Origin: Picocystis sp. L7
Taxonomy: Eukaryota; Chlorophyta; Picocystophyceae; Picocystales; Picocystaceae
Assembly (NCBI GenBank): GCA_020975725.1
Contig: QXJR01000028.1
Location: 1-64,000, forward strand
DNA: 64,000 nt
Reading direction: 5' to 3'
Made by a program: the position numbers and the translations under genes
The notes under the pieces: generated by a model
The model's database searches: none
The model's input: the letters and a program-made list of their open reading frames with translations, nothing else
What the model was told of the DNA's origin: nothing
In this document: positions 57,407 to 64,000 of the stretch, piece by piece
How the letters are laid out: each line of letters begins with the position of its first letter
Position numbering within the stretch: the stretch's first letter is position 1

Positions 57407-58759
57407 CTAGTACAATAGGTACTTGGCACGCATGGCGGTGAACCACACCAGGTCGTCCTGCCAGAAGGATGCCAACTCGTCCACGCTTGCTCCAGCATCG
57501 ATCGCCTCTCGAATCTGAGAGGTCCCCGCCAAACAATCGACCCAGAAGCGGGATTCGCTTTGCTGCCATTGAAAACTGGCGGGATACATCTCCTTGATGG
57601 TAATGATGGTCGCAAGCGCTACACGCAGGGGGTCGCTGTCCTCTTCCAGGTAGACCTGCACACCACAGCAGAGACAGCCGGCACACTTGGAGAATGTGGG
57701 TACGAAGTAACACTCCCGAAATCGCACTCCCTTCAGAACCCCCCCGCCGATTTCCCCCCTCAGCGCCACCGTCAGGCCTCCATCCATCCAAGGCGCGCCC
57801 ACCGTTTCAAACGGCAGGGTTGTGCCTCTCCCTTCCGAACAATTGGTGCCTTCGTACAGGCAAAATCCGACGTAAGCCCGTGCAGATTCGGAAGTGGGAA
57901 TGTTTGGAGAAGGGGGAACCCACGGGAGGCCAGTTTCTTTGAATTCCATGGACCGCTCCCATCCTCTCATCGTCACGACATCGAGGAGAGCTCCCCGTCC
58001 TGCCTCGTCTGGCACGAATTCCCCGTTGAACAACCGAGCCAGTTCTCCGATGGTCATCCCATGCCTCAAGCAGATGGGTTTTCTACCCACGAAAGTGGCA
58101 TGTTGGCTCAACAGGAGCGGACCCTGTACCACGTCTCCGTTGATGGGGTTGGGTCTGTCCAACACCATGACGGTGGGAGACCTCTCCATGCTCGCAGCCG
58201 CCACCAGGCAGTCGTACATGGTCCATATGTAGGTGTAGAAGCGCGACCCTACGTCCTGGAGGTCGATGACCAGCACTTCCACGTCCGTTTGGAGGAAGAG
58301 GTCGCTCAGCAATTTTCCGCTCTTCTGGTAGATATCGTGGACCGGTATGCCGGTCCTTGCGTCTCTCAGGAACCCTTCCGCCGCACCGGCTTGCGCTGCT
58401 CCTCGGAAACCGTGTTCTGGTCCGAACACGGCGACGATGTGGACACGTCCCGAGGCTTGTGCGACATCCACACCGTGCCTGAGGTCGGCGAGCACGCCGG
58501 TGTGGTTGGTGATCCATCCCACCCGTTTTCCCGCCAGAGGTTTCCAACATTTCTCTTCCAACACTTGCAGACCAGTCTGGACGACCTTTCCACCCGCCTC
58601 GCCTTCGTCCTTCGATGTCAGCTCCACACGCAGCGGTCCCACTTGCCATTTGCGCCTCCGTTTCTTGCGTCGGTGTTCCACCAAGGCCGTGGCGGAGGCG
58701 GTCGAGGCCGCAGCCAACGAGGCCAGCCAGACGAGTGCGGTGGACCATAGGTTCGCCAT
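57407..58759 (-). CDS. NamZ/YbbC-like exo-beta-N-acetylmuramidase family protein (DUF1343)
   Basis: 450 aa, one exon, chosen from ATG 58759 because the next residues (NLWSTALVWLASLAAASTAS) make a signal peptide or signal anchor followed by a basic stretch (EHRRKKRRRK). The remaining ~380 residues are a full DUF1343 domain with its hallmarks: GKRVGWITNHTGVL, VFGPEHGFRG (112-121), IDLQDVGSRFYTYIWTM, LDRPNPING, RHGMTIGELA, WVPPSPNIPT and YEGTNCSEGRGTTLPFE (302-318), GAPWMDGG. In Bacillus subtilis this family cuts terminal N-acetylmuramic acid from peptidoglycan fragments. A short Cys-rich insert (CAGCLCCG, ~359-366) is unusual. In a plant-like nucleus it could act on plastid or bacterial wall fragments; origin by transfer is likely but not shown. 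Confidence 0.85.
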   Translation of the reverse strand: MANLWSTALVWLASLAAASTASATALVEHRRKKRRRKWQVGPLRVELTSKDEGEAGGKVVQTGLQVLEEKCWKPLAGKRVGWITNHTGVLADLRHGVDVAQASGRVHIVAVFGPEHGFRGAAQAGAAEGFLRDARTGIPVHDIYQKSGKLLSDLFLQTDVEVLVIDLQDVGSRFYTYIWTMYDCLVAAASMERSPTVMVLDRPNPINGDVVQGPLLLSQHATFVGRKPICLRHGMTIGELARLFNGEFVPDEAGRGALLDVVTMRGWERSMEFKETGLPWVPPSPNIPTSESARAYVGFCLYEGTNCSEGRGTTLPFETVGAPWMDGGLTVALRGEIGGGVLKGVRFRECYFVPTFSKCAGCLCCGVQVYLEEDSDPLRVALATIITIKEMYPASFQWQQSESRFWVDCLAGTSQIREAIDAGASVDELASFWQDDLVWFTAMRAKYLLY

Positions 58760-59076
58760 CTCCGATCCCAAGCTCGAGGTCGCGGGAGGTGCTTTCCCTG
58801 CGATGGACGAAGAAGGAAACACGAGCGGATGTCGGAATGGACACACCGACAGTCGATGGATCGAACCCAGGACTCCACCCCGGTGGAGAAGAAACTCACC
58901 CTTTCCGACACGTGGATCCAAGGGGCTCGCCATGGCCCCCAACCACCAGCGAGGGATGGATTGGTAAGGATCGATGGACATCCATAACACATCGAACGAA
59001 AGGAGAGAAAGGGGACAGGAGTCCGATCCATCGCCATCTAACGGTGAAAGACAGCCATGGCAAGGGAGAACGGGCA
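58760..59076. promoter_or_regulatory. 5' flank of the NamZ-like gene, 3' flank of the DBP4-like gene
   Basis: 317 bp separating two genes that both read on minus. The NamZ-like frame stays open upstream of its chosen start to about 59080, so an earlier start (for example ATG 58933) cannot be ruled out. No other feature seen. Confidence 0.4.
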
Positions 59077-61422
59077 TCATCCAGAACGGCGGAGGAGGTG
59101 GAGGGCAAGCTCCTCCTGCTCCCTCAAAGACATGGATGCGATGTCTTCCTTCTTGCGAGGCAACATGCCTTCATGAGCCACCTCCAACCGAGGAGCAGGA
59201 GATGGATACTCCTTCGCCGATGTGCAAGGCTCGTCCTCCTCTGTGTCCGATGGGCTCTCCTCCATACCGCCACCCTCGGCCTCGCGGCGCCTGCGCTTCT
59301 TGGCTTGTCGCACCGCAGCTAGACGCTCGCGTTGGAGCTTGCGATCCTCCGCATTCCGCTCTCTCAGAAGACGACGCGCAGCCTCAAAGTGCTTTTCCGC
59401 ATCAAAAGTCTCGCCTTCATCGGCAGGTTTTCCTAAAGCTGCCAGGGGATCAACGGGGTTCCCCTCAGCATCAAACAAGACCCGCTTGCCCTCTCCACTC
59501 GGTTTATTCGGCCGGATCTTCATGCGTTTCTTCTTTGCTTTCGCAGATTCAAGCGGTTCTGCGTCCATGACTCCGTCCTCTGCTAACTCTGATTCGGGCT
59601 CGTATCTATTCTTGACCACGAGGAAATCCTCATCATCGTTCTCGTCATCTGTATGTGAAAAGAGACCCCCGGTCATGGCTGTTGTTTGGTGCTCACCTAC
59701 ACCAGTGTCTCCAAGTGTTCCGGGAGGTGATCGAACCCTGTTTTTCATCCCTCTTGCCTGTCTGACCTTTGTGTGGACGTCTGTTTCCTCCGATGCTCTA
59801 CTGAAGTTCTCGGCCCCTCCCAGTGGTGCAGCTGAGGCTGGGGCCATTGCCTTGGCAGCCTCCCGTGCCAGTGCTTTTGCCTTTTTGCCCTTCAGAAATT
59901 GGAGCTTCGGAGGGTTTGGTAGCCCTAGCGAATCCGCAAAGTCTGCTACTGGGAGCATGTGGATGTTGAAGACTTCCTTGTCCGGATTCATGAACACCGA
60001 TTTCAGGTAGGAAACGAGAGCCTTTTGGGCATCTATCCTTAACTGGGGTTCTTTGGACAAGAGGGCTTGCAGCGCGGGTGTGATAGCCTGTTGTTTATTG
60101 GGATTGACTTGCAGTTTGCGCAGGGGAACCTTTGCATCTTTCAGTTTGTCCAGAAAGGCCCGCTCGCTTGGCAGCAGCAGCAGGAGCGCCTTGCCTTTGC
60201 TTGTGTATCGCGCCGTGCGCCCAACCCTGTGTATGTACGTGCCTATGCTCTCCGGGCAGTCGACTTGAAGGACCCAATCTACGGCTGGGAAGTCTAGCCC
60301 TCTCGCAGCAACATCCGTTGCAAACATGGCCATGGAATTCGCTTGGCAAAATTCCTGGAATACGATGAGCCTCTTCTGCTGCTTCATCTTTCCATGCAAG
60401 CATCGCAGGGGCACGCCCGGCCGAAGCTTTCGGAACGCTTCGTGCAAAAATTTTGCCTGCTTGCAAGACGACACGAAGATGACTGTTTTGTGCGTGAGGT
60501 GTGTTTTCAGGAAGGACCACAGCATTTGGACCTTGTGATGAAGCTGACACTCGATGTACGTTTGCTGCAGATTTTTGGGGGTCGCCGTGGACGATTCCGC
60601 GTGCACGGATAGGTACTCCGGGTCCTTTAGGCTCAGCCTGGCCAAATCTTGCACAGACTTTGTTTGCGTTGCAGAGAACAGCAGTGTTTGCCTCTCTTTC
60701 GGAAGGAACTGCACGATGGCATTGAGTGCCCGTTGGAATCCCATGTCCAAGCACCTGTCCGCCTCGTCCAGCACGAGCATGAGCAGATTGTCGCAATGGA
60801 AGCTTGGGGTTTCATCCATGTGTTGGAGGAGCCTCCCCGGGGTGCACACGAGTATGTTCATGTAGTGCACTTTTTCTTGTTCTTGTTCGACGTTTTTCCC
60901 CCCGATGAGGAGGGCAGCGCTGAAGGAGTGTTTTTTCCCCACTTTGGCCAGGACTTGGAAGATTTGTATGGCCAGTTCACGTGTGGGAGAGATGACGATG
61001 GCACCCACACCATCGTCGGTGGTCCATCGATTTCGGAAGAGGCATTCGAGCACCGGCAGTAGGAAGGCCAGTGTTTTTCCCGACCCCGTTCTGGCTGCTC
61101 CCATGACATCTCTTCCGCAGAGTGCGTGGGGCAGGCATGCTCTTTGCACTTCGGTCATGTCCACGTATCCTTCCTCTTTCAAGGCATCTTTGGTGGCGAC
61201 GGACATGGGTAGCGCATCGAATCTCTTCGTGTGGTATCTCGGTGTTTGTTTTCCGCCGCCTCGTTCTCCTCCTTCCGTCCTCGGATCGCTCCCTCTCTCG
61301 GGTCGGAACGCCTTCCATTCCTCTTCCAATTGCTTCACTTCTCGTTCCAATTTCTCCGTCGCGGTGGGTCCACGCGTTCTCTTCCATGGACGTCCAACTT
61401 TCCGTTTCTCGTGCGTCGGCAT
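59077..61422 (-). CDS. DEAD-box ATP-dependent RNA helicase, DBP4/DDX10 type
   Basis: 781 aa, one exon, ATG 61422 (context GACCATGC; an upstream in-frame ATG at 61497 would add 25 residues). Helicase core ~65-480: Q motif, ARTGSGKT (110-117), PTRELAIQ, TPGRLLQHMDE, DEAD (219-222), SAT (250-252), ARGLDF and HRVGRTAR. A DUF4217-type segment follows (AITPALQALLSKEPQL ... ALVSYLKSVF ... FADSLGLPNPPKLQF), then a long charged tail with a KKRRRREAEGGG basic patch and acidic runs. This combination marks DBP4/DDX10 (and plant RH32), nucleolar helicases needed for U14 snoRNA release and 18S rRNA processing. Confidence 0.92.
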   Translation of the reverse strand: MPTHEKRKVGRPWKRTRGPTATEKLEREVKQLEEEWKAFRPERGSDPRTEGGERGGGKQTPRYHTKRFDALPMSVATKDALKEEGYVDMTEVQRACLPHALCGRDVMGAARTGSGKTLAFLLPVLECLFRNRWTTDDGVGAIVISPTRELAIQIFQVLAKVGKKHSFSAALLIGGKNVEQEQEKVHYMNILVCTPGRLLQHMDETPSFHCDNLLMLVLDEADRCLDMGFQRALNAIVQFLPKERQTLLFSATQTKSVQDLARLSLKDPEYLSVHAESSTATPKNLQQTYIECQLHHKVQMLWSFLKTHLTHKTVIFVSSCKQAKFLHEAFRKLRPGVPLRCLHGKMKQQKRLIVFQEFCQANSMAMFATDVAARGLDFPAVDWVLQVDCPESIGTYIHRVGRTARYTSKGKALLLLLPSERAFLDKLKDAKVPLRKLQVNPNKQQAITPALQALLSKEPQLRIDAQKALVSYLKSVFMNPDKEVFNIHMLPVADFADSLGLPNPPKLQFLKGKKAKALAREAAKAMAPASAAPLGGAENFSRASEETDVHTKVRQARGMKNRVRSPPGTLGDTGVGEHQTTAMTGGLFSHTDDENDDEDFLVVKNRYEPESELAEDGVMDAEPLESAKAKKKRMKIRPNKPSGEGKRVLFDAEGNPVDPLAALGKPADEGETFDAEKHFEAARRLLRERNAEDRKLQRERLAAVRQAKKRRRREAEGGGMEESPSDTEEDEPCTSAKEYPSPAPRLEVAHEGMLPRKKEDIASMSLREQEELALHLLRRSG

Positions 61423-61768
61423 GGTCGCTTGGTTCCACCGCCTTTCCCAAGGTCTCTTCCTCGGTTCTGTTCCTTCGGGTGGGATGGAGGGATCCATCTA
61501 CCTGTTCCCTTCGAGAAGGGTGGGTCCATGGAGGGAAGACCCACCCGGACCGGTTCTGACCCTCCCTTGGATCCACCGATCGATCGGAGGGTGCACCCGG
61601 GTCGGTTCCCGAACATCCAACCGAACGGTGTGGGTCGATCGTCGGTTTCAACCCGAAGAAAGGAAGGGGTCGATCCCAGGGATCCCAGACCTGCGAAGCA
61701 AAGAAACAGGGGATCCAAGGGACGAACCAAGGGAAACCAGGCCGACTCGGATCGGTGTGGGACCCGTC
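61423..61768. promoter_or_regulatory. Divergent promoter region, DBP4-like / NDUFB7
   Basis: 346 bp between starts. Has GGATCCACCGATCGATCGGAGG at 61569-61590, paired GGGTCC/GGACCC blocks and GGGTCGATCG near 61632, the same vocabulary as the other pairs. Confidence 0.5.
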
Positions 61769-62002
61769 ATGGCCAACGCCACGAACGAAATGGTGGCCAC
61801 GCAAGAACAGATGGAAGCCGCCAAACTGCCGCTCCAATACCGAGACTTCTGCGCACACCTGCTCATCCCGCTCAACGAATGCAGGAGGCGCGAGTTCTAC
61901 CTCCCGTGGAAGTGCGAACACGAACGACATCGATACGAAAAATGCCAGTACAAAGAATACAAAAAGAGGATCAAGTCCAAGCAAGAAGAGGGTGGACCTT
62001 GA
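61769..62002 (+). CDS. NDUFB7: Mitochondrial complex I subunit NDUFB7 (B18)
   Basis: 77 aa, one exon, ATG 61769. The protein carries the complete twin CX9C motif (CAHLLIPLNEC and CEHERHRYEKC) with the conserved PLQYRDFCAH and YLPWKCEHER sequence. NDUFB7 is an intermembrane-space-facing supernumerary subunit of NADH:ubiquinone oxidoreductase; its cysteines are oxidised by the Mia40 pathway. It lacks the ~25-residue C-terminal tail of plant homologues, ending soon after YKKRIKSKQEE. A further exon is possible (GAAGAGGGTGG offers a weak donor) but none is evident. Confidence 0.9.
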   Translation: MANATNEMVATQEQMEAAKLPLQYRDFCAHLLIPLNECRRREFYLPWKCEHERHRYEKCQYKEYKKRIKSKQEEGGP

Positions 62003-63370
62003 AAGGATGGACGACGGAAGAGAGCGCTTCGTAAAGCGGAAGAAAGCGCGAGGACGTCCCACGTGACGCCGCGAACAGGAAGACTTGCGAGTCCGAGAAG
62101 GGTTGGGAGCCCGGTGGATTCATTGGAGGACGCGGTCCTTTCAACGGGGAGGCTTTCCCGTCTTTGTCTCGAAAAATCCCCCATCGAGTCCGAACCATCT
62201 GGTCAGGGTGGGGTGAATTTTAATCGAATGTAAGCTGCGATCGAAGCAACCTTCGTGGAAGGAGGGGCCGTTTCAACGTTGCGACGTACACGGCGTGGAT
62301 TCGACTAGGCAAGATCACCTCCGTGCACATCGTTCACATGTGGTGCAACGATTCGAACGAAAGGAGAAGTCGTCGCTGACGGTTGAAGGGGCTTGAAGGA
62401 TTGTGTTTGCTCGGGGGAGCTTTCTTCGAAAGGCAGGGTGGGGGTCTCCCAACATACTCATTTCCCGTATATTCCTCGACAAATCAACCCTTACCTCGCC
62501 TTGACGGGCAGTTGTATCATACCTCTCGCTTTGATGGGGAGCACAATTGAAACCAACGACGTACCACACGTTAGGCTGAGAGAGGGCACGTGTGAGGCAC
62601 GTCAAGAAGTGAAGTGGCATGCATTTTGAGCGACACGTGCAAGTGACAATAACCCTATCACGGGAGCATCGGAGCGCCAACCTACATGGCAGCTAGGGAT
62701 TGAATTGAACTGAGCTTTGCGAGTGGGGAAGAAAGCAAAACACTTCCCAAACCACTTCACCCTCAAAGGATTTCTCGGTTAGACTTGGGAAGCACTCCGA
62801 GAGGTTCCAAAGCATCACAGCTTGTCTTTGCACAATCGGAAATTTTTGTAAGTACCGCTCGCGAAGTTTCCTATGAAGAAGCATGTTTGGGGCGTGACAC
62901 GTTGGTCGGTGAGGAACGGATGAGAGTCTTTCCCCGATAAGTCATCGCTTGCTCTATGCAGTGGGACGAGTTGGTCGATTGCGGGCGTGTTGTCTGCACT
63001 TGCCGACGACGCTTGACGTTGCTTTCGTTCACCTTCCTACGATTCCGGTCGGTCGCCGTTCGTGACGTCCAACGTCACATTCTTCGACATCTCCGTCGTG
63101 GTGCGATGGGATCTTGGCCTGGGTTGTTGTGTCTATGTATTCTACGAGGTGGGGTTGTTCGCACCTCGAAGGACTGGGTCCATCCACCGGTCCATCTTTC
63201 CTTTCTGATTCGCCGGGTTCCCCGGTGGCCCCTGTTGAATTGACTAATGAGTCCCTTCAATTAGTTCTGGTTCTCTCCACAGTCGTTGTGAAATTAGTTG
63301 TGAACTGATCTGTGTCAATGAGGCGTAACCCTAGTTGAGCGTTTCTTCTTTCGTCAGGCGGTGTGGTGCC
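62003..63370. other. Intergenic stretch up to the copia element
   Basis: Short overlapping frames only. Composition shifts from GC-rich near 62000-62200 to AT-richer sequence beyond 62330, suggesting a change from gene island to repeat DNA. The right part (from about 63230) may be LTR of the copia element. No gene supported. Confidence 0.45.
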
Positions 63371-64000
63371 TTCAGCGGCACGTCGCAGGACGGAGGTGAG
63401 AGTGGCTTGCGGTTGGAGGGCGTTGTGGAGAACTCAGTTGGAGAATGGAAAAAATCTGGTTTACAGGTAATGCATGTGCGCTATTTATAGCGCTCCGAGT
63501 TTGTTCGAGCGAGGTGTTGTTCGTAGTTGCACGACACCTACTGACTTGCTTGTTTTGCTGTCGAAGGCACCTGTCGAGCACCTTTGCGTTCGTCCAGTCC
63601 AATGTCGGATTCCTCGGCATCTTCGTCGGGGGAACTCCTTGTCTTGGACTTCGTCGAAGATTGGGTTTGGTCACTGAGTGTGGGGCTGTTTCCTTCTGAA
63701 AGGATAGTTCTTTCAACACTCCCACTCAGCTCCACTTCAGGTGAGTACATCCCAAGTTTTGATATGCAGGTCTTGAATTTTTCTTTTGGGAGTCTTTTCG
63801 TGAGGTAGTCTGCCCACATTTTTTCCGTTGGACAGTACCTGAAGTCGACTTCTTCACGTATTGCACGTTCACGCAGAAAATGGTGTTGCACGTCAATATG
63901 TTTTGCACGGCTGACTGATTGTGGATTCTTCAACAAGCGCAGAGCTGATTGGTTGTCCACCTTTACAACTATCTCAACCTTCTCTGGGTTGAGTAGTTGG
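63233..64000 (-). mobile_element. Ty1/copia LTR retrotransposon, 3' part, cut by the window edge
   Basis: The frame from the window edge to 63538 on minus encodes the end of a copia-type RNase H: VDNQSALRLLKNPQSVSRAK, KHIDVQHHFLRERA and DYLTKRLPKEKF, then a hydrophilic tail. Downstream (63478-63493) the sequence GCGCTATAAATAGCGC offers a TATA box as in an LTR promoter. An LTR from about 63529 (TGCAAC) to 63233 (CAACA) is plausible but could not be confirmed without its partner. Whether the element is whole cannot be judged; no break is seen in the visible part. Confidence 0.8.

Noticed and set aside
57407-58759. Bacterial contamination as the source of the NamZ-like gene
   Set aside because: It is flanked within 400 bp by an intron-containing RPL23A and a eukaryotic DEAD-box helicase.

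Overview
This window is nuclear DNA from a photosynthetic eukaryote, most likely a green-lineage (Viridiplantae) alga. The evidence is spliceosomal introns, a U6 snRNA gene with plant-like Pol III promoter spacing, and a set of plant-type proteins: ORANGE (OR), a RETICULATA-related envelope protein, an organellar ssDNA-binding protein with the plant PDF motif, a plant-type chorismate mutase, a RUS/DUF647 protein and a plant-type S-adenosylhomocysteinase. Two Ty3/gypsy elements carrying a DNA methyltransferase domain would fit a streptophyte alga, because similar elements were reported from a charophyte, but the species cannot be fixed from sequence alone.

The window has two very different halves. 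Positions 1-33000 are repeat-rich: a 74-bp satellite (1-3528), a 184-bp tandem array (3909-5280), a ~990-bp dispersed repeat (two close copies and one diverged), and two whole-looking gypsy-type LTR elements (6375-13743 on minus, 25076-32818 on plus). Both elements carry a cytosine-C5 methyltransferase domain between RNase H and integrase. Between them lie two unrecognised ORFs, a SET-domain-like ORF and one large host gene, a membrane-anchored TKL-type kinase (20757-23843).

Positions 33000-62000 are a compact housekeeping island: U6 snRNA, RUS, a PNPOx-like/DUF2470 protein, AHCY, OSB-type ssDNA-binding protein, valyl-tRNA synthetase, PHF5A, chorismate mutase, a small Cys-rich protein, RETICULATA-related, CWC15, ORANGE, a coiled-coil protein, RPL23A, a NamZ/DUF1343 protein, a DBP4-like DEAD-box helicase and the complex I B18 subunit. 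From 42.8 kb on, genes mostly alternate in strand, giving head-to-head pairs with 350-530 bp between starts (one pair is wider) and tail-to-tail pairs 80-270 bp apart. Introns are few, short and GT-AG; several genes have tiny first exons (10, 19 and 26 nt), so a six-frame view alone misses their true starts.

Many products serve plastid or mitochondrion (OR, RETICULATA-related, OSB, the ValRS, chorismate mutase, NDUFB7) or the spliceosome (PHF5A, CWC15, U6). The window ends inside a Ty1/copia element on the minus strand. The most notable items are the two methyltransferase-bearing LTR families, a bacterial-type exo-muramidase-like gene in a plant-like nuclear genome, a receptor kinase with an MLKL-like helical region, and an OSB protein ending in a bacterial SSB-like acidic tip.
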